Assembly: GCF_003352835.1 (NCBI RefSeq) | Contig: NZ_QLVD01000015.1 | Location: 1 to 64,000, forward strand | Reading direction: 5' to 3' | From: Ornithinimicrobium murale | Lineage (GTDB): Bacteria > Actinomycetota > Actinomycetes > Actinomycetales > Dermatophilaceae | DNA length: 64,000 nt | In this document: one piece after another, positions 43,734-55,534 of the stretch | Layout: each line of letters opens with the position of its first letter | How positions within the stretch are numbered: the stretch's first letter is position 1 | Notes under the pieces: generated by a model | The model's database searches: none | Told to the model about the DNA's origin: nothing | Seen by the model: only the letters and a program-made list of their open reading frames with translations | Translations under genes and position numbers: made by a program

Positions 43734-46700
43734 GGGAGTCCTCCAGGATGAGTTGCCAGGCGTGGGGTCCGTCGGGGTCCTCGCCCCGGGCGGCGACCTC
43801 CTCGCGGATCCGCAGCACCCCGGCATACTGCCGTGGTGTGATCCGGGTGAACCGCGTGGGCCAGTCGGGGGCGTCCAGGATCTGCCGGGCCACCGTCGAG
43901 CCGGTGAGGTCGATGTGCTCGGTGAGCAGCTCGTGCAGCACCCCTGCCGTCGGACCGTCGGCCTCGACCGGGTCGAGGATCAGGTCACCGGCGGAGACTG
44001 CGGCACTGTTCATCCGGGCCGGTGCCAGGTCCAGGACGTAGGCAGTGCCGCCGGACATCCCGGCACCCAGGTTGCGTCCTGTCGGGCCGAGGATCAGCAC
44101 GGTGCCGCCGGTCATGTACTCCAGTGCATGGTCACCGACGCCCTCCACCACGGCAATGGCGCCGGAGTTGCGGACACAGAAGCGTTCCCCGACCAGACCC
44201 CGGAGGTTGAGCTGTCCGGAGGTGGCTCCGTAGGCGATCACGTTGCCCGCGATGACCTGGTCGGCGGCCGTGAAAGGGGCCGACTCAGGTGGGCGCACTA
44301 CGAGCTGGCCACCGGACAGGCCCTTGCCGACGTAGTCATTGGCGTCGCCGACCAGGCGGAGCGTGACACCCCGGGGCAGGAAGGCGCCGAAGGACTGGCC
44401 GGCGGACCCGGTGAGACTGAAGTCGATGGTGCCGTCGGGTAGGCCGTCCGCCCCGTGTCGACGGGTCACCTCGTGGCCGAGCATGGTGCCGAGGGTGCGA
44501 TTGACGTTGCGCACCGCGAAGTGCCCCGTGACGCGGCCCCGGTGCTCCAGGGCAGGGGCCGCCGCCTCGATGAGCCGGTGGTCCAGCGCCCGCTCCAACC
44601 CGTGGTCCTGGGCGCTGGTGCGACGCAGGGCCGCACCCTCGGGCACCTCCTCAGGGTGCAGCAGCGGCGCCAGGTCGAGGCCGTCCGCCTTCCAGTGGGC
44701 CGTGGCCGCCTCGGTGTCGAGCAGGTCGACGCGGCCGATCACCTCATCCAGGGTCCGATAGCCCAGGGCGGCGAGATGCTCGCGGACCTGCTCGGCGATG
44801 AACTGGAAGAAGGTGATGACGTGCTCGGCCTGCCCGGTGTAGCGCTCCCGCAGCTCCGGGTTCTGCGTCGCGACACCCACCGGGCAGGTGTCGAGGTGGC
44901 AGACCCGCATCATGACGCAGCCGGAGACCACCAGCGGCGCGGTGGCGAAGCCGAACTCCTCGGCACCCAGCAGAGCCGCGATGACCACGTCCCGGCCGGT
45001 CTTGAGCTGGCCGTCGACCTGGACGGTGATCCGGTCCCGGAGCCCGTTGCGCAGCAGCGTCTGCTGCGTCTCGGCCAGCCCCAGCTCCCACGGCGTCCCC
45101 GCGTGCTTGAGCGAGGTCAGCGGGCTCGCGCCGGTGCCCCCGTCGAATCCGGAGATGAGCACCACGTCGGCGTGCGCCTTCGAGACACCGGCCGCCACGG
45201 TGCCGACACCCACCTGGCTGACCAGTTTGACGTGGACGCGCGCCCGCGGATTGGCGTTCTTGAGGTCGTGGATCAGTTGGGCCAGGTCCTCGATGGAGTA
45301 GATGTCGTGGTGTGGCGGAGGGGAGATCAGACCGACGCCCGGAGTGGAGTGCCGGGTGGCGGCCACCCACGGATAGACCTTGCCGGGCGGCAGCTGGCCG
45401 CCCTCACCGGGCTTGGCGCCCTGGGCCACCTTGATCTGGATATCGTCCGCGCTGACCAGGTAGGCACTGGTGACCCCGAACCGGCCCGAGGCGACCTGCT
45501 TGATCGCTGAGCGACGCTCCGGGTCGGTCAGGCGATCCGGCTCCTCGCCGCCCTCGCCGCTGTTGGATCGGCCACCGAGCCGGTTCATCGCGATGGCCAG
45601 GGTCTCGTGGGCCTCCCTGGAGATCGACCCGTAGCTCATCGCCCCGGTCGCGAACCGCTTCACGATCTCGCTCACCGGCTCGACCTCCTCCAGTGGCACT
45701 GGATCGCGGTCACCGCTGAGCCGCATGAGCCCCCGGAGGGTCATCAGATGCTCCGACTGGTCGTCCACCAGATCGGTGTACTGACGGAAGATGTCATAGC
45801 GCCCGGAGCGGGTCGCGTGCTGCAGACGGAAGACGGTCTCCGGGTTGAACAGGTGCGGCGGGCCCTCCCGGCGCCACTGGTACTCACCACCGATCTCGAG
45901 CTTGCGGTGATAGGGCGGGATGCCGCTGAGCGGGTAGGCCACACTGTGTCGGCGGGCCACCTCCTCGGCGATCACGTCCAGGCCGACCCCATCCAGCTGG
46001 CTGGTGGTGCCGGTGAACCACTGGTCGACCAGCTCGCGGGAGAGACCGAGGGCCTCGAAGGTCTGGGCCCCGCGGTAGGACGACACGGTGGAGATGCCCA
46101 TCTTGCTCATCACCTTCAGCACGCCCTTGCCGAGCGCTCTGATCAGGTTGGCGATCGCCACCTCCGGGTCGAGGCCGTCCAGTTGGTGGCCAGCGCGGCA
46201 GAGGTCCTCGACCGACTCCATGGCCAGGTAGGGGTTGACCGCGGCCGCCCCGTAGGCGACGAGGAGCGCCACGTGATGCACCTCACGGACATCCCCTGCC
46301 TCCACCAGCAGCCCGACCCTCGTGCGGGTGTGCTCGCGCACCAGGTGGTGGTGGACGGCACTGGTCAGCAGCAGCGACGGGATCGGTGCGTGTTCCCGGT
46401 CCGCGTGCCGGTCGGACAGCACGACGAAGAAGGCTCCCCGCGCGACCGCCTCTGACACCTGGCGACAGATCTCCTCCAGTCGCTCCTGGAGCGCCGCACC
46501 TCCACCATCGACGCGATACAGACCGCGCACCACGACGGGCGCGAAGTCCGGGTGGAGGCCCTCCAGGTTGATGTGGCGCAGGCTCGCGAGCTCGTCGTTG
46601 TCGATGACCGGGAAGTCCAGCTCCACCTGCCGGGCGTGCGCCGGGCTCTCCTCGAGCAGGTTGGCCTCGGGTCCGGTCGAGGTGGACAGCGAGGTGACGA

Positions 46701-48327
46701 CCTCCTCCCGGATGGCGTCCAGGGGTGGGTTGGTGACCTGCGCGAAGGCGCCGACAAAGTAGTCGAAGAGCAGCCGGGGACGGTCCGAGAGCACGGCGAC
46801 GGGCGTGTCCGAGCCCATGGCGCCCAACGGCTCTGCGCCGGTCTGCGCCATGGGGGAGAGCAGGATCCGCAGCTCCTCCTCGGTGTAACCGAAGATCTGC
46901 TGTCGTCGGGTGACCGATGCGTGCGTGTGCCGGACGTGCACGCGCTCGGGCAGCTGTTCCAGGCGCACCAGATTGTCCCGCAGCCACTGGCGGTAGGGCT
47001 GACGTGCCGCCAGCTCGTGCTTCAGGGCGCGGTCGTCGACGATCTCGCCGGCCGCGGTGTCCACCAGGAACATGCGTCCCGGCTCGACCCGGCCCTTGCG
47101 GACCACGGTCGCCTCCGGGATCGGCAGCACCCCGGACTCGCTGCCCAGCACGACCAGGCCGTCGTCGGTCACCCAGTAGCGAGAGGGTCGCAGGCCGTTG
47201 CGGTCCAGGACACCCCCGACCTGGGTCCCGTCGGTGAAGACCAGGTTCATGGGGCCGTCCCAGGGCTCCATGACCATGGAGTGGAACTCGTAGAAGGCCC
47301 GGACGTCATCGGGGAGCTCGGCGTTGTTCTCCCAGGCCTCGGGCACCATCATCAGCACTGCGTGCGGCAGCGAGCGGCCGCCGAGGTGCAGCAGCTCGAG
47401 GACCTCATCGAAGGTCGCCGAGTCGCTCCCACCGGGTGTGCAGATCGGCAGGACATCGGCCAGGTCACCGGGGAACACGGAGGTGTCCAGGTTGCTCTCC
47501 CGGGCGTTCATCCAGTTGCGGTTGCCACGCACTGTGTTGATCTCGCCGTTGTGCGCGATGACCCGGTAGGGATGGGCCAGCGGCCAGGACGGGAAGGTGT
47601 TGGTCGAGAAGCGCGAGTGGACCACGGCCAGCTGCGACTCGTAGCGCTCGTCGGTGAGGTCGGGGAAGAACTCGGCGAGCTGCGTCGTGGTGAGCATGCC
47701 CTTGTAGCCCAGGGTGCGGGTGGACAGCGACACCGGGTAGACGTCGGTGCGCCGCTCGATGAGCCGACGGGCGAGCCAGGCGCGCCGCTCGAGGTCCAGA
47801 CCGGTCTCACCGGTCCGCGAGGCGACGACCAGCTGCCGCATGACCGGCATGGTGGACCGGGCCATCGGCCCCACGATCTCCGGGCGGGTCGGCACCTCGC
47901 GCCACGTCAGCAGCTGCAGGCCGGCCCCGTCGAGGAGCTCCTCGACCGCCGTGGCCGCCCCCTCGGGGTCCGCCGCTGGCAGGAAGAGCAGCCCCACGGC
48001 ATACGACCCGGGACCCGGGAGGTCAACGTCCAGCACGTCGCGCAGGAAACGGTCCGGGACCTGCGTGAGGATCCCCGCGCCGTCGCCGGAGTCCGGCTCA
48101 GCCCCCACGGCACCACGGTGATCCAGGTTGTGGAGCGCAGTGACCGCGTGAGCCACGATGTCGTGACCGGGGTAGCCCCGGAGGGTGGCGACGAAGGCCA
48201 CGCCGCAGGCGTCGTGCTCGTGAGCAGCGTCATAGAGGCCGGGAGCGCGGCCGGAGTGGTCACTGCTGGGAGGCCGACCGGCCGGGGCAACGGAAAAGGG
48301 GGTCACAAAAGGGGGGCTCTGGTTCAT
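43726..48327 (-). CDS. gltB: Glutamate synthase large (alpha) subunit
   Basis: Makes two glutamates from glutamine and 2-oxoglutarate. At 1533 residues it has the full set: class II glutaminase with nucleophile Cys41 in '[10 protein letters not shown]' after a propeptide of about 40 residues, a central domain, the FMN-binding synthase domain ('[13 protein letters not shown]', '[19 protein letters not shown]', '[15 protein letters not shown]'), the 3Fe-4S cysteines '[15 protein letters not shown]', and the C-terminal beta-helix GXGXG domain ('[12 protein letters not shown]', 'GGTAYVLD'). ATG 48327 is chosen because the processed N-terminus must start at the Cys; the frame is open about 90 bp further up. 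Confidence 0.97.
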   Translation of the reverse strand: MNQSPPFVTPFSVAPAGRPPSSDHSGRAPGLYDAAHEHDACGVAFVATLRGYPGHDIVAHAVTALHNLDHRGAVGAEPDSGDGAGILTQVPDRFLRDVLDVDLPGPGSYAVGLLFLPAADPEGAATAVEELLDGAGLQLLTWREVPTRPEIVGPMARSTMPVMRQLVVASRTGETGLDLERRAWLARRLIERRTDVYPVSLSTRTLGYKGMLTTTQLAEFFPDLTDERYESQLAVVHSRFSTNTFPSWPLAHPYRVIAHNGEINTVRGNRNWMNARESNLDTSVFPGDLADVLPICTPGGSDSATFDEVLELLHLGGRSLPHAVLMMVPEAWENNAELPDDVRAFYEFHSMVMEPWDGPMNLVFTDGTQVGGVLDRNGLRPSRYWVTDDGLVVLGSESGVLPIPEATVVRKGRVEPGRMFLVDTAAGEIVDDRALKHELAARQPYRQWLRDNLVRLEQLPERVHVRHTHASVTRRQQIFGYTEEELRILLSPMAQTGAEPLGAMGSDTPVAVLSDRPRLLFDYFVGAFAQVTNPPLDAIREEVVTSLSTSTGPEANLLEESPAHARQVELDFPVIDNDELASLRHINLEGLHPDFAPVVVRGLYRVDGGGAALQERLEEICRQVSEAVARGAFFVVLSDRHADREHAPIPSLLLTSAVHHHLVREHTRTRVGLLVEAGDVREVHHVALLVAYGAAAVNPYLAMESVEDLCRAGHQLDGLDPEVAIANLIRALGKGVLKVMSKMGISTVSSYRGAQTFEALGLSRELVDQWFTGTTSQLDGVGLDVIAEEVARRHSVAYPLSGIPPYHRKLEIGGEYQWRREGPPHLFNPETVFRLQHATRSGRYDIFRQYTDLVDDQSEHLMTLRGLMRLSGDRDPVPLEEVEPVSEIVKRFATGAMSYGSISREAHETLAIAMNRLGGRSNSGEGGEEPDRLTDPERRSAIKQVASGRFGVTSAYLVSADDIQIKVAQGAKPGEGGQLPPGKVYPWVAATRHSTPGVGLISPPPHHDIYSIEDLAQLIHDLKNANPRARVHVKLVSQVGVGTVAAGVSKAHADVVLISGFDGGTGASPLTSLKHAGTPWELGLAETQQTLLRNGLRDRITVQVDGQLKTGRDVVIAALLGAEEFGFATAPLVVSGCVMMRVCHLDTCPVGVATQNPELRERYTGQAEHVITFFQFIAEQVREHLAALGYRTLDEVIGRVDLLDTEAATAHWKADGLDLAPLLHPEEVPEGAALRRTSAQDHGLERALDHRLIEAAAPALEHRGRVTGHFAVRNVNRTLGTMLGHEVTRRHGADGLPDGTIDFSLTGSAGQSFGAFLPRGVTLRLVGDANDYVGKGLSGGQLVVRPPESAPFTAADQVIAGNVIAYGATSGQLNLRGLVGERFCVRNSGAIAVVEGVGDHALEYMTGGTVLILGPTGRNLGAGMSGGTAYVLDLAPARMNSAAVSAGDLILDPVEADGPTAGVLHELLTEHIDLTGSTVARQILDAPDWPTRFTRITPRQYAGVLRIREEVAARGEDPDGPHAWQLILEDSRG

Positions 48328-48487
48328 GGCACCGTCTCGAGGGGCGGGCAGCCTGTAGCCGCGTGGATATCTGACCTGGGACGTCACTGTCCCGCTGTGG
48401 CACAGCACCTCCGGCATCGCTGGAAAGGTGCTGCGCTGACTGTAGGGGGTGCGAGCCCGGTTGCCGAAGCAAGCGTGTCACACCTCA

Positions 48488-48514
48488 CATAACTATGCAG
48501 GGGTCAGCATAACT
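48488..48514 (-). promoter_or_regulatory. Candidate regulator site between gltB and uvrA
   Basis: CATAACT occurs at 48488 and 48508, exactly 20 bp apart, in an AT-richer part of the 235-bp divergent region. On the gltB strand these are AGTTATG repeats, about 160-190 nt before the gltB ATG. They could be -10/operator sequences for gltB, for example for a GlnR-type nitrogen regulator, but the match to a GlnR box is not good enough to claim. Confidence 0.3.
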
Positions 48515-48549
48515 TGTCATCGGAGGCGGTGACTGTCACCGGCACGATC

Positions 48550-48555
48550 TAACAT
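48550..48555 (+). promoter_or_regulatory. -10 element of a leaderless promoter (uvrA)
   Basis: TAACAT, 7 nt before the GTG of uvrA, without a Shine-Dalgarno sequence. No clear LexA box is visible nearby. Confidence 0.5.
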
Positions 48556-48562
48556 CGAGAGC

Positions 48563-51508
48563 GTGCCATCCACGACTCCCACCACCATCCCGCACCGGCA
48601 CGACCAGTTGGTCGTCCGCGGTGCCCGCGAGCACAACCTCAAGGACGTCTCGGTCGAGATCCCGCGCGACTCCCTGGTCGTCTTCACCGGGCTGAGTGGC
48701 TCGGGCAAGTCCTCGCTCGCCTTCGACACGATCTTCGCCGAGGGGCAGCGGCGCTATGTCGAGTCGCTGTCCGCCTACGCGCGGCAGTTCCTCGGGCAGA
48801 TGGACAAGCCGGACGTGGACTTCATCGAGGGGCTGTCCCCGGCGGTCTCGATCGACCAGAAGTCCACCAACCGCAACCCGCGCTCGACGGTCGGCACCAT
48901 CACCGAGGTCTATGACTACCTCCGCCTCCTGTATGCCCGGGTGGGCCACCCGCACTGCCCGGTCTGCGGCGAGGCGATCGCCCGGCAGACCCCCCAGCAG
49001 ATCGTGGACCGGCTCCTGGAGCTGCCGGAGGGCACCCGCTTCCAGGTGCTCGCTCCGGTCGTGCGCTCCCGCAAGGGTGAGTATGTCGACCTGTTCAGTG
49101 AGCTGCAGGGCAAGGGCTTCTCCCGTGCCCGGGTGGACGGTGAGGTCGTCTCGCTGAGCGAGCCGCCCGTGCTGGAGAAACAGAAGAAGCACACCATCGA
49201 GGTGGTTGTGGACCGCCTGGTGGCCAAGGGACAGGAGAGCAAGGCCAAGCAACGGCTGACCGACTCCGTCGAGACGGCGCTGGGTCTGGCCGGCGGACTG
49301 CTCCTGGTGGAGTTCGTGGACATCGCGGACGACGACCCCGAGGGCCGGCCACGCGAGCGCCGGTTCTCCGAGCGGATGGCCTGCCCCAACGACCATCCGC
49401 TCGCGATCGACGAGGTCGAGCCGCGCTCGTTCTCCTTCAACAGCCCGTTCGGCGCATGCCCGTCCTGCACCGGCATCGGGGTGGAGCTGGAGGTCGACCC
49501 CGAGCTGGTGATCCGGGACGAGGACGCCTCGATCATGGAGGGAGCCATCACCCCCTGGTCGACGGCGCACGGCATCAGTGACTACTTCATCCGGGTGCTG
49601 GGCGGTCTCGGGGAGGACCTCAAGTTCGATCTGGAGACGCCCTGGCGGGCTCTGCCCGGACGGGCGCGGGACGCGATCCTGCACGGCTACAAGCACAAGG
49701 TGCACGTGCGCTACCGCAACCGGTTCGGGCGGGAGCGCGCCTACAGCACGGGGTTTGAGGGCGTCATCCCCTACGTCAAGCGCAAGCACGCCGAAACGGA
49801 CTCGGACACCAGCCGTGAGCGCTACGAGTCCTACATGCGTGAGGTGCCGTGCCCGGTGTGCCACGGGAGCCGGCTCAAGCCGGAGATCCTCGCGGTGACC
49901 ATCGGCGGCCGGAACATCTCCGAGGTGTGTGCGTTGCCCATCGACCAGTGCGCCGAGTTCGTGCGGTCGCTGGACTTCACCGAGCGGGAGGCGCAGATCG
50001 CCGAGCGGGTGCTCGTGGAGGTGATGTCGCGGCTGGGCTTCCTGCTGGACGTCGGGCTCGACTACATCTCCCTCGACCGGCCCGCGGCCACTCTCTCCGG
50101 CGGCGAGGCCCAGCGGATCCGGCTGGCGACCCAGATCGGCTCCGGCCTGGTGGGGGTGCTCTATGTCCTGGACGAGCCGTCGATCGGGCTGCACCAGCGC
50201 GACAACCACCGCCTGATCGAGACGCTCACGCGGCTGCGCGACCTCGGGAACACCCTGATCGTGGTGGAGCACGACGAGGACACCATCCAGGCCGCCGACT
50301 GGGTGGTTGACATCGGCCCAGGAGCCGGGGAGCACGGTGGGCAGGTGGTCCACTCCGGATCGGTGACCGACCTGCTGGGCCATGAGACCTCCCTCACCGG
50401 TGCCTACCTGGCCGGCCGCCGGGAGATCGCCCTGCCGGCGCAGCGCCGGCCCCAGGACGGCCGCTACGTCAAGGTCGTCGGAGCCAACGAGCACAACCTG
50501 CAGGGTGTCGACGTGCGGTTCCCGCTCGGCAACCTGGTGGCGATCACCGGCGTCTCCGGCTCGGGCAAGTCCACCCTGGTCAACGACATCCTCTACAAGG
50601 TGATGGCCAACCGCCTCAACGGCGCACGTCAGGTGCCCGGCCGGCACAAGCGGGTCGACGGCCTGGAGGAGCTGGACAAGGTGGTGCACGTCGACCAGGG
50701 GCCGATCGGCCGCACCCCCAGGAGCAACCCGGCGACCTACACCGGCGTGTTCGACCACGTGCGCAAGTTGTTCGCCGAGACGACCGAGGCCAAGGTCCGC
50801 GGCTATCTGCCCGGCCGGTTCTCGTTCAACGTCAAGGGTGGTCGCTGTGAGGCGTGCTCCGGTGACGGCACGCTCAAGATCGAGATGAACTTCCTCCCGG
50901 ACGTCTATGTCCCCTGCGAGGTCTGTCACGGCGCCCGCTACAACCGGGAGACCCTCGAGGTCCACTTCAAGGGCAAGACCATCTCGGACGTGCTCGACAT
51001 GCCGATCGAGGAGGCTGCCGACTTCTTCGCCGCCGTCCCAGCCATCTCCCGGCACCTGAAGACCCTGGTCGAGGTCGGTCTGGGTTATGTGCGCCTCGGA
51101 CAGCCGGCGCCGACCCTGTCCGGGGGTGAGGCGCAGCGCGTCAAGCTCGCCGCCGAGCTCCAGAAGCGGTCGACCGGACGCACCGTCTATGTGCTCGACG
51201 AGCCGACGACCGGGCTGCACTTCGAGGACATCCGCAAACTGCTCGGGGTGCTCCAGGGGCTGGTGGACAAGGGCAACACCGTGCTGGTGATCGAGCACAA
51301 CCTCGACGTGATCAAGAGTGCTGACTGGGTCGTCGACCTGGGCCCCGAGGGAGGCAGGGGAGGTGGCACGGTCGTGGCCCAGGGCAGCCCCGAGACGATC
51401 GCCGCGGCGACGTCGAGCCACACCGGGCGGTTCCTGGCACCACTGTTGGAGCGGGGACGCTCGGCCAGGTCCAGCGCCCGTGCCAAGCCCCGTGGGCGGT
51501 CTGCCTGA
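48563..51508 (+). CDS. uvrA: Excinuclease ABC subunit A
   Basis: Damage-recognition ATPase of nucleotide excision repair; it dimerises and loads UvrB. 981 residues with two ABC modules: Walker A '[14 protein letters not shown]' and '[13 protein letters not shown]', signatures '[12 protein letters not shown]' and '[12 protein letters not shown]', and Walker B '[11 protein letters not shown]' and '[11 protein letters not shown]'. Zinc-binding CxxC pairs: 'CPVC' and 'CPSC' in the first half, 'CPVCHGSRL', and 'CEACSGDG...CEVCHGARY' in the second. The start GTG fits the leaderless element. uvrC follows after 3 bp. Confidence 0.97.
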   Translation: MPSTTPTTIPHRHDQLVVRGAREHNLKDVSVEIPRDSLVVFTGLSGSGKSSLAFDTIFAEGQRRYVESLSAYARQFLGQMDKPDVDFIEGLSPAVSIDQKSTNRNPRSTVGTITEVYDYLRLLYARVGHPHCPVCGEAIARQTPQQIVDRLLELPEGTRFQVLAPVVRSRKGEYVDLFSELQGKGFSRARVDGEVVSLSEPPVLEKQKKHTIEVVVDRLVAKGQESKAKQRLTDSVETALGLAGGLLLVEFVDIADDDPEGRPRERRFSERMACPNDHPLAIDEVEPRSFSFNSPFGACPSCTGIGVELEVDPELVIRDEDASIMEGAITPWSTAHGISDYFIRVLGGLGEDLKFDLETPWRALPGRARDAILHGYKHKVHVRYRNRFGRERAYSTGFEGVIPYVKRKHAETDSDTSRERYESYMREVPCPVCHGSRLKPEILAVTIGGRNISEVCALPIDQCAEFVRSLDFTEREAQIAERVLVEVMSRLGFLLDVGLDYISLDRPAATLSGGEAQRIRLATQIGSGLVGVLYVLDEPSIGLHQRDNHRLIETLTRLRDLGNTLIVVEHDEDTIQAADWVVDIGPGAGEHGGQVVHSGSVTDLLGHETSLTGAYLAGRREIALPAQRRPQDGRYVKVVGANEHNLQGVDVRFPLGNLVAITGVSGSGKSTLVNDILYKVMANRLNGARQVPGRHKRVDGLEELDKVVHVDQGPIGRTPRSNPATYTGVFDHVRKLFAETTEAKVRGYLPGRFSFNVKGGRCEACSGDGTLKIEMNFLPDVYVPCEVCHGARYNRETLEVHFKGKTISDVLDMPIEEAADFFAAVPAISRHLKTLVEVGLGYVRLGQPAPTLSGGEAQRVKLAAELQKRSTGRTVYVLDEPTTGLHFEDIRKLLGVLQGLVDKGNTVLVIEHNLDVIKSADWVVDLGPEGGRGGGTVVAQGSPETIAAATSSHTGRFLAPLLERGRSARSSARAKPRGRSA

Positions 51509-51511
51509 CTC

Positions 51512-53509
51512 ATGGCCGACCCCTCCAGCTACCGCCCCCGACCCGGTGAGATCCCGGCGGAACCGGGTGTCTACCGCTTCCGCGACCAGCACGGCCGGGT
51601 CATCTATGTCGGCAAAGCGGTCTCGCTGCGGTCGCGGCTCAGCTCCTACTTCCAGGACATCTCGGCCCTGCATCCACGCACCCGGACCATGGTGCAGACC
51701 GGTGCCAGCGTCGAGTGGACAGTCGTGCGCAACGAGGTTGAGGCACTCCAGCTGGAGTATGCCTGGATCAAGGAGTACGACCCGCGCTTCAACGTCAAGT
51801 ACCGCGACGACAAGTCCTACCCCTACCTGGCTGTGACCATGGGGGAGGACTTCCCCCGGGCCCAGGTGATGCGTGGCGCCAAGAAGCCCGGGACGCGCTA
51901 CTTCGGTCCCTACGCCCACGCCTGGGCGATCCGGGAGACGCTCGACCAGCTGCTGCGGGTCTTCCCGATGCGCACCTGCAGCAAGGGAGTGTTCAAGCGG
52001 GCCGCTCAGGTGGGCCGTCCCTGCCTGCTGGGATACATCGACAAGTGCTCGGCACCGTGTGTCGATCGCGTCTCCGCGCAGGAGCACCGCGACATCGCCG
52101 AGGACTTCTGCGACTTCATGGCAGGCAACACCGGCCGCTTCGTCAAGGACCTCCAGAAGCGGATGAAGGAGGCCAGCACCGAGTTGGACTTCGAGACGGC
52201 AGCACGGCTGCGAGACGACATCGTGGCCCTGCAGCGCGCGTTGGAGAAGTCGGCGGTCGTGCTGCCGGATGCCACCGATGCGGACGTCTTCGCCCTGGCC
52301 GACGACGAGCTCGAGGTGGCCTTCCAGGTCTTCCACGTGCGAGGTGGCCGGGTGCGTGGTCAGCGTGGTTGGGTGAGCGAGAAGGGCGCTGAGGACCTCG
52401 CCGAGATCGTGGAGCACCTGTTGCAACAGGTCTATGGCGGGGAATCGCCCGAAGCCGTGCCGCGCGAGGTGCTGGTGCCGGTGTCTCCGACGGGGCGGGG
52501 AAACCTGGAGGAGTGGCTCAGCGGGCTGCGGGGAGCCCGGGTGCAGATCCGGGTCCCGCAGCGTGGCGACAAGCGTTCCCTCCTGGAGACTGTCGGGCGC
52601 AATGCCCAGCAGTCGCTCGCCCGCCACAAGGTGGCCCGCTCGGGCGACCTGACCGCCCGCAGCCAGGCGCTCCAGGAGCTGCAGGAGATCCTGGAGCTCG
52701 ACGAGGCACCGTTGCGGGTGGAGTCCTTCGACATCAGCCATGTGCAGGGGACAGACGTGGTCGGCTCCATGGTCGTCTTCGAGGACGGGCTGCCGCGCAA
52801 GAGTGAGTACCGTCGCTTCATCGTGCGGGAGGGCACCGCCGACGACACGGCAGCCATGCACGAGGTGCTCACCAGGCGCTTCCGGCACCTGCTGACCGCA
52901 CCTGGTGCGGCCGCAGAACCGGCGGACGACGCGGTGGACCTGGCGGGTGGGCCGGTGCCCGCCGCTGCTGGCGTGACGGCCGGCCAGCCAGTCACTCCGG
53001 AGGGTCGTCCCGCACGCTTCGCCTACCCACCCAACCTGGTGGTCGTGGACGGGGGCCTGCCGCAGGTCAATGCGGCGGCTGCCGCGCTGAGCGAGGTGGG
53101 GGTCAACGACGTGTCGGTGATCGGGCTGGCCAAGCGACTCGAGGAGATCTGGGTGCCCGGCCAGGACTACCCGGTGATCCTGCCGCGGAGCAGCGAGGGC
53201 CTCTACCTCTTGCAGCGCGTCCGGGACGAGGCGCACCGTTTCGCCAATACCTTCCACCGGCAGCGTCGCTCCAAGTCGATGACCGTCTCCCGGCTCGACG
53301 GCATCCCCGGCCTCGGCCCGGCACGCCAGAAGGCCCTGCTGCGGGCATTCGGTTCGGTGCGGCGCATCGAACAGGCCTCCGTGGAGGAGCTGACGACCGT
53401 GTCCGGGATCGGGCCCGGGCTGGCCGCGATGGTGCATGAACGGTTGACGGGAGAAGCGGCCCAGAGCACCCCGGGCGTTAACCTGGCCACTGGTGAAGTT
53501 CTGGATTGA
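51512..53509 (+). CDS. uvrC: Excinuclease ABC subunit C
   Basis: Makes both incisions around the lesion. 665 residues: N-terminal GIY-YIG nuclease ('[19 protein letters not shown]'), a UVR domain that contacts UvrB (about residues 210-240, '[14 protein letters not shown]'), an RNase H-like nuclease ('[22 protein letters not shown]', '[10 protein letters not shown]', His in '[12 protein letters not shown]') and a C-terminal helix-hairpin-helix pair ('[13 protein letters not shown]', '[12 protein letters not shown]'). An Ala/Pro/Gly-rich linker of about 35 residues interrupts the RNase H-like domain (around residues 465-500). ATG 51512; uvrA-uvrC-rapZ-yvcK-whiA run close together and are probably co-transcribed. 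Confidence 0.96.
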   Translation: MADPSSYRPRPGEIPAEPGVYRFRDQHGRVIYVGKAVSLRSRLSSYFQDISALHPRTRTMVQTGASVEWTVVRNEVEALQLEYAWIKEYDPRFNVKYRDDKSYPYLAVTMGEDFPRAQVMRGAKKPGTRYFGPYAHAWAIRETLDQLLRVFPMRTCSKGVFKRAAQVGRPCLLGYIDKCSAPCVDRVSAQEHRDIAEDFCDFMAGNTGRFVKDLQKRMKEASTELDFETAARLRDDIVALQRALEKSAVVLPDATDADVFALADDELEVAFQVFHVRGGRVRGQRGWVSEKGAEDLAEIVEHLLQQVYGGESPEAVPREVLVPVSPTGRGNLEEWLSGLRGARVQIRVPQRGDKRSLLETVGRNAQQSLARHKVARSGDLTARSQALQELQEILELDEAPLRVESFDISHVQGTDVVGSMVVFEDGLPRKSEYRRFIVREGTADDTAAMHEVLTRRFRHLLTAPGAAAEPADDAVDLAGGPVPAAAGVTAGQPVTPEGRPARFAYPPNLVVVDGGLPQVNAAAAALSEVGVNDVSVIGLAKRLEEIWVPGQDYPVILPRSSEGLYLLQRVRDEAHRFANTFHRQRRSKSMTVSRLDGIPGLGPARQKALLRAFGSVRRIEQASVEELTTVSGIGPGLAAMVHERLTGEAAQSTPGVNLATGEVLD

Positions 53510-53521
53510 GGGAGACCCACG

Positions 53522-54550
53522 ATGACCGATCTCGACGCTGACGCGGCGGCGTCCCGGGCCACTGAGGTGACCGCGGACCAGGACGAGCACCAGGAGGGCA
53601 CCGCGCAGCCGGACGGCGTGCCCGAGGATGCGACGGCCGGAGCCGGTGGACCGGAGTCCGCCGCCGTTGGCGAGGAGCCCACCGCGACGGACCCCCGCGA
53701 GCTCGTCCTGATCACCGGCATGAGCGGTGCGGGGCGCTCCACGGCCGCCAAGGTCCTGGAGGACCGGGGGTGGTATGTCGTGGACAACCTGCCCCCGAGG
53801 ATGCTGGCCGACCTGGTGGAGGTCGTCTCCGAAGGGGAGCGCCCACCGAAGATCGCGGCGGTGATTGACGTCCGCAGCCGGGACTTCATGACCGAGCTGA
53901 GCAAGGGGGTCGAGGCCCTTGAGGATCGAGGCTGCCGTCCCCGCACCATCTTCGTGGACTCCAGTGACGAGGCCCTGGTGCGTCGCTTCGAGAGCGTGCG
54001 GCGGCCCCACCCGCTGCAGGGGGAGGGCCTGCTGCTCGACGGGATCCACAAGGAGCGCCGGATGCTGGGTGACACCCGGTCCGGTGCGGACGTCGTCATC
54101 GACACCACCGGCTACAACGTGCACCAACTCGGCCTGGCGGTGGACGAGCTCCTCAACACGGACGTGACGGTCCGGCTGCGCCTGGCAGTCCTCTCCTTCG
54201 GCTTCAAGTACGGCATCCCACTGGACGCCGATGTCGTCCTGGACCTTCGCTTCCTGGTCAACCCCTACTGGCAACCGGAGCTGCGCCCCTACACGGGACG
54301 CGACGTGCAGGTCCGGGACTTCGTGCTGGGACAGCAGGGCGTCGACGCCTACCTGGAGGCCGTCACCGCCATGCTGAACGTGGCCATCGACGGCTACCTC
54401 TCCGAGGGGCGGCGGTATGTCACGGTCGCCGTGGGCTGCACCGGCGGCAAGCACCGCTCGGTCGCCGTCACCGAGGAGCTCGTCAAGCGCCTCGAGGGCC
54501 GGTCCGGAGTGGCCATCACCACCTTCCACCGAGACCTGGGGCGCGAGTGA
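53522..54550 (+). CDS. rapZ: RapZ/YvcJ family nucleotide-binding protein
   Basis: P-loop protein of the RapZ (YhbJ/YvcJ) family. In E. coli RapZ directs RNase E to the sRNA GlmZ and so controls GlmS; in Gram-positives the role is less clear but links to competence and cell-wall metabolism. 342 residues with an acidic Ala/Glu-rich N-terminal tail of about 58 residues not present in most homologues. P-loop 'GMSGAGRST' has Arg where Lys is usual, a form I recall from other actinobacterial members. 'VVDNLPPRML' and the C-terminal 'VAVGCTGGKHRSVAV' are diagnostic. ATG with GGGAGA upstream; overlaps yvcK by 4 bp. Confidence 0.93.
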   Translation: MTDLDADAAASRATEVTADQDEHQEGTAQPDGVPEDATAGAGGPESAAVGEEPTATDPRELVLITGMSGAGRSTAAKVLEDRGWYVVDNLPPRMLADLVEVVSEGERPPKIAAVIDVRSRDFMTELSKGVEALEDRGCRPRTIFVDSSDEALVRRFESVRRPHPLQGEGLLLDGIHKERRMLGDTRSGADVVIDTTGYNVHQLGLAVDELLNTDVTVRLRLAVLSFGFKYGIPLDADVVLDLRFLVNPYWQPELRPYTGRDVQVRDFVLGQQGVDAYLEAVTAMLNVAIDGYLSEGRRYVTVAVGCTGGKHRSVAVTEELVKRLEGRSGVAITTFHRDLGRE

Positions 54551-55494
54551 ACGCCCCCCGCGTCGTCGCCCTCGGCGGCGGGCACGGTCTCGCGGCGTCG
54601 CTGCAGTCGCTGCGACACCTCACCGAGGAGATCACCGCCATCGTGACCGTCGCCGACGACGGCGGCTCCAGCGGACGCCTCCGGCACGAGTTCGGCATCC
54701 TGCCACCGGGCGATCTGCGGATGGCGTTGGCAGCCCTGTGTGAGGACACCGCGTGGGGGCATCAGTGGAGTGCCGTCCTGCAGCACCGCCTGAGTGGTGA
54801 CGGTGAGCTCGCGGGCCACGCCCTCGGCAACCTGTTGATCATGAGTCTGTGGGAGCTGCTGGACAGCCCCGTCGGCGGCCTGGACCTGGTGGGCAAGCTG
54901 CTCAACACGCGCGGGCGGGTCCTGCCGATGTGTGAGGTGCCGCTGGACATCGAGGCGACCGTGGTGGGTGCCGACCCGGCCGCTCCGGACGAGATCACGG
55001 TCGTCCGGGGACAGTCGGCGGTCGCCAAGACCCCCGGGCGTGTCGTCAACGTGCGCATCGTGCCCGAGGCACCGGCCGCGTCGCATCCGGCGATCGAGTC
55101 GATCAAGCTGGCTGACTGGGTGATCCTGGGCCCCGGCTCGTGGTTCACCTCGGTCATGCCCCACCTGTTGGTGCCCGACCTGCAGGAGGCACTCGTGCAC
55201 ACCCCGGCGCGTCGGATCCTCACTCTCAACGTCGGGCTCGATGACGACGAGACCCAGGGCTTCTCCCCGGCCGAGCACCTTGAGGTGCTCTCGGCACACG
55301 CGCCGGAGCTCACCCTCGACTATGTGATCGCCGATCCAGCGGTGGTCCGGAGCGAGGAAAGGGCACTGCGCGAGGTGGCCCAGGGCGTCGGGGCCGAGCT
55401 CGTGGTCTCACCAGTGCGTAAGATGCGGAGACCGCGGGAGCACGACACCCTGCGACTAGCTGCTGCCTATCGGGATGTGATCATCGGTGGCTGA
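54547..55494 (+). CDS. yvcK: YvcK/GlmR family UDP-GlcNAc-binding regulator
   Basis: A 315-residue CofD-like Rossmann protein. N-terminal '[18 protein letters not shown]' and '[14 protein letters not shown]' form the nucleotide-sugar-binding site; '[14 protein letters not shown]' and '[12 protein letters not shown]' follow. In Bacillus and Listeria, YvcK/GlmR binds UDP-GlcNAc and adjusts cell-wall precursor flow; in mycobacteria CuvA has a similar role. GTG start overlaps rapZ (GTGA). The downstream whiA start lies 40 bp beyond its stop. rapZ-yvcK-whiA is a highly conserved set. Confidence 0.93.
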   Translation: MNAPRVVALGGGHGLAASLQSLRHLTEEITAIVTVADDGGSSGRLRHEFGILPPGDLRMALAALCEDTAWGHQWSAVLQHRLSGDGELAGHALGNLLIMSLWELLDSPVGGLDLVGKLLNTRGRVLPMCEVPLDIEATVVGADPAAPDEITVVRGQSAVAKTPGRVVNVRIVPEAPAASHPAIESIKLADWVILGPGSWFTSVMPHLLVPDLQEALVHTPARRILTLNVGLDDDETQGFSPAEHLEVLSAHAPELTLDYVIADPAVVRSEERALREVAQGVGAELVVSPVRKMRRPREHDTLRLAAAYRDVIIGG

Positions 55495-55534
55495 ACAGGC
55501 ACGACGGACGACCCGGACCTCAAAGGGGGGCACC

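Noticed and set aside
48330..48562. SOS (LexA) box for uvrA
   Set aside because: I found no sequence close to GAAC-N4-GTTC in the divergent region.
53701..53760. Arg replacing Lys in the RapZ P-loop (GAGRS)
   Set aside because: To my knowledge this form is usual among actinobacterial RapZ homologues, so it is not specific to this genome.
48536..54529. A minus-strand open frame of nearly 2000 codons opposite uvrA, uvrC and rapZ
   Set aside because: It is the GC-rich shadow of three well-supported genes. Its translation is dominated by His, Asp, Gln, Arg and Leu with no domain, and it has no start region of its own.
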